Assembly: GCA_026419785.1 (NCBI GenBank)
Contig: JAODTK010005749.1
Location: 186,001-250,000 of the forward strand
Direction: 5' to 3'
DNA length: 64,000 nucleotides
Source: Sclerodactyla briareus
Lineage: Eukaryota; Echinodermata; Holothuroidea; Dendrochirotida; Sclerodactylidae
Made by a program: the position numbers and the translations under genes. Shown here piece after piece: positions 22,510 through 32,930 of the stretch. Position 1 is the first letter of the stretch; every line of letters begins with the position of its first letter. The notes beneath the pieces are model-generated. The model was not told the origin of the DNA. It saw only the letters and a program-made list of their open reading frames with translations, and searched no databases.

Positions 22510-23400
22510 GGGGGTTACGGCATCCGCACCGGAACCGAGTTCGTTCGGCTCCCTCCGCGGCTGAGGAGGTGGCCTCCGGTTAGGACGGAGTACGGAAAAG
22601 CGCCGGAAACTGGACGATGGCACCCTCCGCCCGGAGAGGCCTCCGGCTCGGAGGGGGCCGGAACCGCGCCGGGGCCGGCTGAGTCGGCTGCCGGCTCTGG
22701 GTCCGTATCCAGCGTGCTTCGACTTTTCCCGAGGCTGAGATGAATCGCTATCCGAGCTGTAGAACGAGGAGGACTACGACAGACCCTTATCGCCCTTGCG
22801 TCTACTGTGTTTGCCCCGGTGAGACCTGCGGGCTCCCTCGCCTATTCGAGGGAAGTGTGAAAGGCTCCGAGGGAAGAGAGGGAGAAAGGTCATGTACCAC
22901 CGGTGTAGGGAACTATAGGTCTTGGGCCGCTTCCAACCGCTATGGTCGATGTGAGAGGAGGCTGACGCGATCCGGATGGAAACGGTGATACATGCTGGGT
23001 TATCGGGTGTGGCAGACAACCCCATGACCGTGGGCTGCCGGGCCAGTCGTATCCAGCGGCCAGACGGGCCGTCCACGCTGGTCTGGGTCCAGGCCGCGCC
23101 CGGATTGTGCACGGCACCGGGCACCGACAATGACGGGTCGGGTTACGGCAGTCCAACCGAGGCTCACCCGGCCGGAACACGGTGAGGCGGCTCCCTCCGC
23201 GCCGGGGAGGGCCCCGGACGGGGGAGGTTACCCGCCGTCCAACCGAGGCTCACCCAAGGACGGGCTCGGTTGGTGTTCGGCTCCCTCCGGCAGGGAGGGG
23301 CCCCCGGCCCGTGAAGGGTGGGTTTACCGCAGTCCAACCGAGGCTTACCCCGGCACCGACCCGGTTGGGTCGGCTCCCTCCGCCGCCGGACAACAAGTCC
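22510..23400. repeat. GC-rich tandem repeat, ~86-95 bp units
   Basis: 'gtccaaccgaggct' starts units at 23151, 23237 and 23332. Each is followed by 'cggctccctccg' and 'gggcccccgg'-type wording. A partial unit lies near 22515 ('ggttacggcatccgcaccgg'). Read in frame the plus strand gives SPTEA and GSAPSA repeats interrupted by stops. It is a separate array from 20100-21150. Confidence 0.75.
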
Positions 23401-23829
23401 CAGCCGGCTGCACGTAACACAATACGGGTCAAAGTCACCGCACGTGGACGTAGGCGTAGGGACGTGTACACGAATTGTTTTAGGTGCAGCTTAGGCTCAA
23501 CAAAGGTACTTACGCAAATCGAGATCGAGAGGAGAATACGTTCCTTCAAAAACGACATTATCGTAAGAAAAATCGTTTGAGAATAGGTGAAAAATCAAAT
23601 GTGACAGGTTGATCCTAATGATAAAACGATGATTGGAGTCGAAGGAATAAAGCCAAAGGGTGAATTCTTGACGAATTTCTAAGCCAAGATCTCAATGTAG
23701 ACGAAACGTCTGGCAAAAAAGAGAAGGCGCTGGGGTGGCCAACCCGGACTTTTGTGTTATTGCAAGAGGTTCAATGGCGGGGGGTGGGGGACAGGTCCAT
23801 AGGGGTAAGTTGAAGATCTGAAATAGATT

Positions 23830-25180
23830 AGGTGTTTCGGTGTGCTATATCGCACCAAATTGCATTAACAGATGCTGGAAATAAAAATTGTTCCACAAGA
23901 TGCATGACACCCAATATGGAAGTTGAGCTTGAACAAAGCAAAAATGAAAGAATTACCTCAAATATTTAGCTAAACTGAGTGCACATTTTTTCGTGATTGC
24001 CTCCAATGTGGCAGATCTTACGCGCTCCGCTGAAATTACGTCAGGAAGTGCCATTCCTGCGAGGTCTAATTACTGAATGTTCACGTATACTCACATTCAC
24101 GTATGCTCCGCGCCAACCAATGGTGGCGATTCGCTCAGATGGTGACATGCCGCCCCTAAAAATTGGTCAGCCAACCCCCTCCCCCTACTGGAAAATCCGG
24201 GTACGCCATGACCAGCCACCCAAAGCACATTACTGTAATTTCACGTACACCAACGCAGATACAAGACTTACTCTCAAGCCGGACCTTACCGAAATGGCCA
24301 GACACCAGATTCAAGTATTATTCTTTCTACAATTGTCGTGAAAACTTCTGACTATTTTGGAGTCTATTATCAGTAACAGGAATCCAAACTAAGAAAGATT
24401 TACGCTGAAATGATGTGGAAAGAGACAATTCTGTTATTGCGCAATGTGCTTCATGACGTCACGAGAGTAACCAGGGACCATGTGCAATCACAAAACCATG
24501 TATTTTTCCACAATAGTGACAAGCGAACTAACAATGGGATCTGATAGTAATAATTTTGATAAATATTAATAATATTGTTTGCTAATAATGGTGCAAAATT
24601 CACCTTTTGTAAAGGGATGGGGCGACCTTCGAGTCGTTACTTATGGTGAAGTCATCAGTTAGAGTGAATTCCTTAGGTGAAATAAAAACTCGGACAAGGG
24701 AACATGCCAGAATGCGTCCAAATTGGTAGGGGTTCTGAGGTGTCCCTTTCATTTGTGGCCACTTTAAAGATTGATCTGTTGCATAACCATTGTACGTTAA
24801 GTCACTAACACGTAAGTATAATTCCAGGCATAACTTAGGTCCTGCGAAGAAATCCATTTCCCTGCCGTCATTCCATAAGTTTTCACAAACACCACCCAGC
24901 CATCAGGTAAAGCCATCAGGCACAAAGTTGGATAAGGCACAATTATTCCTCGAATGGCATTCAATTAATGCCATACGCCACGAAACACTAACTGGCTTTT
25001 GCTAACACTATTTGCCCACTTATCAGGCTGGCGGGCAATGGTGCCGAGACACAGTCAAAGAAAGAAAAAACTGCCATATATACGACTGCGAATTTCTTTT
25101 TGAAAATATTGCGGAAATATAACTGGACTTCAAGTCGTTGCCGGAGCATATCGATCTCTATGACAAGGTCGGGGTGGACG
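23830..25180. other. Anonymous region
   Basis: AT-rich with no recognised gene. The stretch 24040-24135 ('ggaagtgccattcctgc' and 'gcgccaaccaatggtggc') has wording close to one unit of the ~200 bp arrays at 27985 and 54560, so a decayed unit may be present. Confidence 0.4.
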
Positions 25181-25186
25181 TACAGC

Positions 25187-25330
25187 ATGGGCGGCGAGCA
25201 CGGGGGGGTGGGGGGTTGGAACGGGGGGCGGTCCCCCCAATATTTGTGGGGGGGGTACATAATATCAAATGCCCCCCCGCCCAAATTTGGCGACTGGCGA
25301 AAAAAAATCCTATCATCATCGTAAGTCCGC
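25187..25330. repeat. G/C-tract block with 'ATGGGCG' start
   Basis: 'catgggcggcgagc' is followed by long G tracts and 'tccccccaatatttgtgggg', which can fold on itself, then more C tracts. Comparable blocks occur at 27421, 46424 and 58347, suggesting one family of element ends. Confidence 0.55.
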
Positions 25331-25629
25331 CAAAACAAAATGTCTCACTCATATTCCTCTATTAGATTGTTTAAATTTTTGTGAGAAGTCCGAAATGCAT
25401 TCTGTCTTTTCCGATACATGTATAATAAGGGGCCCACGTGTACAAGAACTTTGATAAGATTCTGGCAAATTATGATTTCTGTCCATACATGTCATCTTCA
25501 AATGTGGTGAAATATAGGGAGGCCACGAGGAGAATGGGTTTAGGACTTCATTCATGGTGCACCCCTCCCCCCACCACCCTCCCCACACAACATTGCGGAA
25601 TCCAACTGGCATTTATGTAACTTGCCACA

Positions 25630-25900
25630 CAGTGTAGTCTACTTCTGATCCATTACTGTTAGATTGGCTTTGCCAGACTGACGGTGTGTTTTTAATAGAA
25701 AGAGGAAGCTATATGTAACGAAAAACAACAGGGCAGGGGATTCGTGCACATTAGTATGGGGTTTACGTGGATGACGTATGGACATACAGGCGCGGCGAGG
25801 AGAAAATTCTGAGACGGGGAAATTTGGACGAAAAATTTGAACTAATCTGAAAGAGACCAAATTGTATGCTGACTGGCTCATCTCCTTTCAATCAAAATGC
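25630..25900 (+). repeat. Composite element, head segment, copy 1
   Basis: 'tagtctacttctgatcc', 'ggctttgccagactgac', 'aacagggcaggggat' and 'ttctgagacggggaaattt' occur in the same order at 54209-54420. The second half matches 27466-27620. No array follows here, so this may be a truncated copy. Confidence 0.75.
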
Positions 25901-27370
25901 AAAATGCAACTGCAACTTGACACACGTCGATATCATCTTGATCGATCGCCTCAGCTCATTGTGGCATAGATATTGAACAGTGAATAGATTATGTACGTGG
26001 AATTAGACGAAGATTCACGGGAGTTGAAGGATGGGTCCAATGATGAGAAATCTGCCATAACAAAGGAGATGAATGTGGAGGAGAGCAATTTCATTCTTAT
26101 GTTTTTCATGCTAGACAGATCCGTAATGGCATGGCAATTCAATGTTTTAACAAATTTAATTTTCGAATTTATAATATTATATTTTTTTCCATTGGAATGT
26201 GCTGTTGCTCCCGGGAGTCCAGGCCTACAAAGCCACTTCCATTTGTGTTGCCCCCCACCGTAATATTCCTTATTGTGTCCTTTGCTCTTGCTATCCAGAG
26301 TAAAACCATTAGAAAACCTCTGACTTCGGCACCGTGTCATGAGGTTGACAGCCCATCCTCTAGTTAAGGTTTTGTTATTTCCAGTACATTGTTAATCATG
26401 CCACTGCGATTTAAACACATGCCTGGTATATAGCAAGGCAATACAGCGGGTTGTTCTTCCTTGAATGTGTAAAAAAAGTACAGGTCATTATTTGCATAAG
26501 GACTCGAGGACTGCGGACTCGACTCGGAGCCGAATGGACTCTGGACTCGGACATACTGGTGACTGCCGGACGTCTGACTCGGAAAGAGAGGAATCGATCG
26601 ACTCCAAGCACTTGTTCTGTAATCACCGGGGGATACTTATTCCTTTTGGTCTTTTTTTTTGTGGCGATTCAGGCTTTCGCAAAACTGTTTTCATGATGCG
26701 CGTATCCATAAATAGATCGCTAGAATGTTTCGCAACACTCTCATAATTCTTCAATCATAGACATAGCCAAACGGGCTCAGAAGAAAATTGCCGGGAACAA
26801 GAACTATATCGTGGCTACTATTTCAGTAAACACCTCCAGACAGGGGGGCGCGCACAGCGGGGGCAAGTGAGGGTGGGCTGCCCCCCCTTATGGGTTTGGG
26901 GGCCCGGAAAACGCAAAATCGACAGCATGTGTTTTAATGCACACGTTTTCGTCGGGGATGGGGTGAAGTGTCAAAATCCGTTATCCGACTTATTTTCGAC
27001 TCGTTCTCATCGAGACTCGAACGAGACTCAACTGTTTGCTGTAAAAGCGTTCGCAAATGTAGCGATGTTTTCTGTTTTGAGAACACTGTGGGTCATGTCT
27101 GAGCCCTCGTTGTTGATATCAAGTGAAAGGACTCAATGTCAACTTGCAAACTTTGCAACATTTTTTTAGATGTGGACGGCTTAAGGAGTAAAAGCTCATA
27201 TTCTGATGGATACTACTCTGCTTCAATTGGCTTTTCCTAGAGTGATTCTATTACAGAAAAATTATTAACAACTGTTTGTTTTTGCTTATATTTTCTAAAG
27301 CGTACGATACATGCTTTTTTTCTAAAAAATTAAGCCTTCCTACCTGTACAGAACGTAAGAACATAGCATG
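25900..27370. other. Anonymous region with one short known repeat
   Basis: At 26451-26600, 'aaaaagtacaggtca' followed by 'actcgaggactgcggactcg' repeats the end of the large repeat at 36645-36740. A plus-strand frame at 25991-26263 has an acidic, plausible beginning but no recognised domain. The rest is unassigned. Confidence 0.4.
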
Positions 27371-27454
27371 GGCAGTGCTCACGAAGTGGGGCAGAGGTGG
27401 GAAAACGAGGTCGGACGCATGCCCCCCAATATTTTTGGGGGGCCTATATTCAAA

Positions 27455-27760
27455 TGTGCACAATTATTATGGAGTGTTACGTGAATGACTCATGTCCGTA
27501 AAGGCGCGAAGCTTAGAAAAATTCTGAGACGGAGAAATTTGAACGAACAATTTGAATGGAAACAAATATGAAAAATGACCAAAATTGGTCTGCTGACTGG
27601 CCTCAAAAATCCTTTTATTCAAACGCCAAAAAAAAAGAATGCACACATTTTCCATTACAGGTGTTTCAAGTCAATTTTCAATCTGCAGCCGCAGCCTCCA
27701 AAACAATTGGAAGGGTCCTCGATGGATCTCTGAAAAGATGCTCTTAAACATGGCTTGGCA
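27455..27760 (+). repeat. Composite element, head segment, copy 2
   Basis: 'tacgtgaatgactcatgtcc', 'ttctgagacggagaaattt' and 'ccaattggaagggtcctcgatgg'-type wording match copies at 25735 and 54320-54510. It is followed by the ~200 bp array starting near 27985. Confidence 0.75.
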
Positions 27761-27984
27761 GTAATGGAGACCGACCATGGAAAAAATGTACGAATTAAAA
27801 GCACCGTCACGGCTCTCGTAAACTGTATTGTCATGTCAGTGATTGCTTGTATACTAGGGATACGTCACGGGAATGCCAGCTTACTGGCAAGTCTGGGGCA
27901 GGGGGGATGGGGGTTGGTCTGTAAGACTGTTTTCTCTGTCACTCACTACGCTCAACTGATGCTGGTGCAATTGAAATGACCACG

Positions 27985-28640
27985 CATAGATCAGTTACTT
28001 CAAGAGTGTTTCTTGAGATTTACGTTTCGGATTAATTGTAAATTTGGGGGTGGTTGCTTACTGTCCCATAAGCCATGGGAAGTACCGTTTCGGCAATCTG
28101 GGGATTCGTAAGGCTCCAAATTTCCTTGTACCGTACGCGTCCAATAATGCTTGCTGGGCCAAATGGTACGGAAAAACACGATCGATCATTCTTTCAAGAC
28201 GTATGGTTCTTGAAAAGTATAATTTATTCGAATTATTTGTCCACGTTTTAGGGACGGTGTGCCTCCCTGCCGCATAGGGGGAGACGTGGCCGGGAAGTTC
28301 CGTTTTCATCCATCCTGCACTCTGGGGGGGTCTGGTCTGTAAAAACGAATTTTCCTTGTTACCCTACGCGTCCCTCTGATGGCGACAGCTGGCCCGAATT
28401 GTCAAAGGAGGACATCGCTCAGTTGCCTTCAAGGATCGTTTCTTAACTCTGAAGTCCTTGTGAATTAATAGCCAATTTTAGGGACGTTGCTTACGTGCCA
28501 CACAGTCCGGGAAGTCCGTTTCCTGCAATCTGGCGGTCTGTAAAACTGCGAATTCTCCTTGTTCGCTACGCGTCAACCCCGAATTGTGGCTCCAATTGTA
28601 CGAAATAACATTGACCAGTTCCCTCAAGAATGTTTCTTGA
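27985..28640 (+). repeat. Composite element, ~200-230 bp unit array, about 3 units
   Basis: 'gatcagtt.cttcaaga.tgtttcttga' ends units near 27988, 28171, 28402 and 28608. Each unit has 'ttttaggga.gttgcttac', 'tgcaatctgggggtctgtaa', 'gctacgcgtcaacc' and 'aattgt'. Each unit end carries a small palindrome, clearest at 28622-28639 (TCAAGAATGTTTCTTGA). Same unit as at 54560-56345. Confidence 0.85.
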
Positions 28641-28641
28641 A

Positions 28642-28828
28642 ACAAGGGCGATCGACCCCCAGTTCCTCGCCTGGTTGCGCGTCATTGTTTCCATCTAATA
28701 GTCACCGTGCAAACAATTCGGCATTTTTAATGTGTTTCTTTAAGATTTTGGTATAGCATTTAACACCCTCCTACTCAGTGATCAATTCAAATTCGTAAGG
28801 AACTGGATTTTGGACATGTCCTACTGAA
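28642..28828 (+). repeat. Dispersed repeat tail, copy 2
   Basis: Matches 8981-9165 over its full length, with scattered one-base gaps. Here it follows the ~200 bp unit array and runs straight into the large repeat, whose first landmark ('tataagttttgtggaaat') begins at 28838. Confidence 0.8.
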
Positions 28829-28835
28829 GAGTGAA

Positions 28836-31800
28836 GACGTATAAGTTTTGTGGAAATTTGGCTAATTTGGCCTAATTATGCAATTGACCCAATATTCAAC
28901 TTCCAATGACGCCATTTGCTCATTTCACAGATCTCAGGACCAATTGTGAACACTTAATACATTTCAACGGAACTCAACAACTAACTGAACATTTGCCTGA
29001 TGGACTATTTTTAATACACACTGCATAACAAACCCCAATGACTCGAATCAATGTTATGTTAACATTTTGGGGGGGACTAAACTAAGGTAACCATACCAAT
29101 CAATGCTTCAGGAACTCAAACCACACTTTGACATTTGGAAAAACCATGCAAAATAAGACACCTGAATTGCCCGTCCAGTGATCCTCCACCACTATTGAAG
29201 TAATAACAATTTTATATAGTGAAAATCACAGGATGGGCTCTATTCACAGAAATGAGTGGGATGGTGCAATGAAAAAATCTGACTAACTTTTGAATTTGTG
29301 CAAACTTATGCCAATTAGACGACTCAATTACCTATTTTGACTGCTGAAAAATCCAATCATGGGTACATCACTTCACATCCCCGCATCTATGTCCGAAACG
29401 AACTCACCATACACCATGTGGTTCATCCTGTAATCTTGCCTAACGAGCCTGAACAATAGATTACATAAAATAGTCTAATCACCCTTATTTTAGTGACTGT
29501 TGTTTCCCCAATGCTCATAATCCTGTTCACCTAATCCCAATGCCACCGCTGAAATTTGGACCTCTTGATCTCTTTACACACAGAGGTTCACATGGGTCAA
29601 ATTAATGTGTCGCCATTCCGATCAGAGAGTACCACTTGAAGGTCCGAAATGGCCACTAAATGTGATTCTGAGCCCAAAACACAGTAGTAAAGGTTCACAT
29701 TTAGGTCAAGAGGTCACGGGAGGCGATGGGGAGGTCAACGAGTGATCACAATGGCGTCACCTCCCACGTCTGGCATACATCTGGTACCCTTTACGGCGAA
29801 CACAGTTTTTGACCGTTTTATTGACCTTTAATTTAATGACCTGGTGATGATGTGACCCCTTTTGCATGAAAAAGGGTTACCCCAGATGATATGACACCAT
29901 GTCTTTGAAATATAAACCACATCAGGAATGTCCACTGGAAGTTGCTGGCATGAGACATACTATTTGCAGTTTTTTGTCAATAGTGACCTTGAATGACCTT
30001 GCCTACATGTCAGTTTTTATGAAGAATGATTACTCCGCATGAGAGGGCATGCAGTCTAAGCCATCATGTTAGCCCAAAGTATACTGCCGATGCTATTTGC
30101 GAAAGAAGGTATCAAAACCAACCTTTGACCCCTGTAACTTAGGACCGTGAGTGCCCAATTGAAGCAGGAGTTTGCTTCGTCTATTCAGCACACAGAGCTC
30201 TGGTCACATATCCAAAAATTGACAGTTTTAATTATCTTTGCCCTGTCACTCTAAATAGGCCAATCCATTCGACATTTGACCTTTGACTCATTATCAGGGG
30301 TATCTGACCTGCCTATTCTAAAAATCACCATACAAATCACTATGAACATCCGTAAGTGACTTAATTTCAAATGAAAAACTCTTGTGATCTGTCACACACA
30401 AATGTCACATTGGGTCAAATTCTGTCCATTTCGTCAGAAGGGTACTTTGAGATCGAAAAGTTGCAACGATATTTGATTCGACTCAAGATATGGTAAGGTC
30501 AAATTGAGGTCAACGGTCAAATTGTGAGGTCAAAGTGTCACCCAGATGGAGGTCCGTATTGGAATCACACTGGCGCACCTCCCCCCGCCGGCAGGCATTT
30601 TGGTTCCCATGTTATACCAACAAACGTAGTTTGGACCTCAATGTGACCTTTAATGACCTTGGATGACTTGACCGTTTTTATAAAAACGTACCCCTACATG
30701 GGTTACAACCACCCTGTCCTGAATAGAAACCACATCAGGAAAGTCACTGGAAGTGCGTGCAGGGAACACATACTATTTTGGCAGTTATATGCCCATAAGT
30801 GACTTTGAATGACCTTTGATGACATGATGTTTTTATGGAAAATGTGTCTCCCCATGACTACTCCTGTCCCTGAAATTTTCATTCAACATTGCCAAGCAAT
30901 GTCCCTGTAAGTTGTCTCCCAAAATATGAGTTTTTTGTCCATAGTGACCTTGAAATGACCCTTTGATAGACATGTCAGTTTTTTATTAAGATGTTACTCT
31001 TGATGCGATGCACGCAGTCCTACAACCTTGTGTATCAACAAAGAATACTGCCAATGCTATTGCCAAAAGTACAAAACCACCCTTTGACCCCTTGTAACTG
31101 AGAACCGAGTGCCGATTGAAGCGGAGTTTGTTTCGTCTAGTCAGCACACAGAGCTCTGGTACATATCCAATTTTTGAACAAAAGTGACAGTTTTTAATTT
31201 TTCTTGCCCTGCAACTCTAAAAATAAGCACATTCATTTGAACATTTGACCTTTTGACTCTTTGACCTCATTAATCAGGTAGTTCTTACCTGGCTGATTCT
31301 AAAATTTCACCTTACAAATCACTATTACCTCATACCTGACACTAATTTCACATGAAAAACTTTGACCTTCCGATATCTTCACACACGAATGTCACATGGG
31401 GTCAAATTAAGGTCCGTTTCGATCAGAATGTACCTTTGCAGATCCGAAATGTCCACGAAAATTTGATTCGGCCAAAACCTCGTAAGCGTCATTGTGTCAA
31501 CGGTCACAAAATGGAGGTCAATAGGTGGATCACCAAGGTCCACCTCCCAACCTTAGCAGACATTCAGTTTCCAATGTTTATGGCCGAAAACCTAGTTTTT
31601 GACCCCAACTTGAACCTTTGGCGACCCTATTTTACGCTGAAGAAAAAAATCGACTCATCTACCTTATATCCTGCATCTATGTGCCAAACCAGTCACCATA
31701 CTCCCTACGTTCATCCTTACTCTGCTCACCGAGCCCAAACACGAAATAACAAAATAGGCTAATTACCTTTACTTAATTAGTGACTTGTGTGCCCATAAAT

Positions 31801-32930
31801 CTCATCGATCATGTTCACACCCACCCCCAAGCTACCCCTGAAAATTTTGTCGCAATTGCAACTTGCCGTTCTAAAGATATCCTCCTCACGCAGTGTGACA
31901 ACACCCACACCCACATACACACCACACACACCCTACACACACCACCCACCATATGGGACCACTAAGTCCTCCTCCTGAATTCATTCAGGCAAACATAAAA
32001 TTCAGGATTTATGCAATTTTAGGGATGTTGCTTCTCCATATGGCCCTGGATAGTGCCTTTCCTTTCTCCTGCAATCGGGGGGTCTGTAAAACCAAAAAAT
32101 TCATTGTTCGCTGCACGCTCAGCCGATGGTGGTGCTCCACTAGAGGGTCTGACCTCATATTCCCCCCCCCAATAATTTAAAAAATAGGATCGCCCCCCCT
32201 GGAACGTAGTACGTTTCATCGGGGGTATTTTTTTTGTCAGTTGTATCGCATAAATATGACCTGCGGAAAAATTGCCCGTTCATGCATTTGAATTTTTTTC
32301 AGAAATTTATGGATTTTTGTCAAACATTGAAGTATGATACACTTACAAAGTGGATCAAATGTGGCACATTTTGCGCGTCTAAGCAGTATTAATGACTCGA
32401 AAAATCGGGGGGGGACAACCTCCTCCCCTTAGAAACCGCTCCCCCCTGCAGACAAACCCATGCCAACTCTGCCCCCCCTATGTATAACCCTGGCGCCGCC
32501 CCTGCCTCCATACATACCAAAACCAACAAACAATTTTCCGTCGAATTTGTGATGTATTCTGCTCCCAGTTTTTTGCTGTTTTCGGATTCTTGAAAATGAC
32601 CACAAAACAAAAATCAGCAATTATCGTTACAACAAACAACAACAACATCGACTTGCGACATCGACTGCTGATGCTCACAAGGTTCAGAAAATGCCAACAT
32701 CGGCTTCAATAACTTTAGGGCTCTCATGAAATGTTTGTTTCACATTACTCTAACGTACACACACATGTATTATGTGTCTAATGTAAAATACATTTTTGGG
32801 GAGGGTTGGATTTGAGGCCTATGAAAACTACATGAAAGTTCAATCGTGGACATTTTGTCATTTTTAGAATCCCACTTATCGTTTGTTGATGCCTTTGAAT
32901 GTGTCAAAAAGTACAGGTCAATTTATATAG
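28836..32930. repeat. Large repeat, copy B (full length)
   Basis: Contains all landmarks of copy A plus a 3' section: 'ttagggatgttgct', 'atatggccctgg', a C-tract near 32160, 'aacattgaagtatgatacac', 'gcgccgcccctgcctccata' and 'gtcaaaaagtacaggtca' at the end. An internal unit is repeated with a period near 956 bp ('gaagc.ggagtttg.ttcgtct' at about 30160 and 31116). No conserved protein. From 29211 onwards it is repeated directly by copy C. Confidence 0.9.
31895..31952. repeat. CA-rich microsatellite in copy B
   Basis: 'cacacccacacccacatac'-type tract at the same internal position as in copies A and C. Confidence 0.8.

Larger units (their letters stand above)
19847..23829 (-). mobile_element. 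~4 kb family-T-related element with GC-rich cargo
   Basis: The left end 19847-19892 ('gaatctatttcagat', 'ttaccc', 'tatgggccctgcacca') and the right end 23786-23829 are reverse complements over about 40 bp. Both resemble the family-T terminal repeat. Inside the right end, read on the minus strand, 'ataacacaaaagtccggg', 'ttggccaccccagcgccttc' and 'tcttttttgccag' match copies 1 and 2, giving an acceptor-like AG at 23711-23710. The left end gives a minus-strand donor-like GGGTAAGG (GT at 19871-19870). Between them lie ~3.8 kb of GC-rich sequence with two repeat arrays and one protein-like frame. The simplest reading is a transposon that captured host sequence (Pack-type). No transposase is seen, so it would be non-autonomous. 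Composition alone could also reflect a chimeric assembly. Confidence 0.6.
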
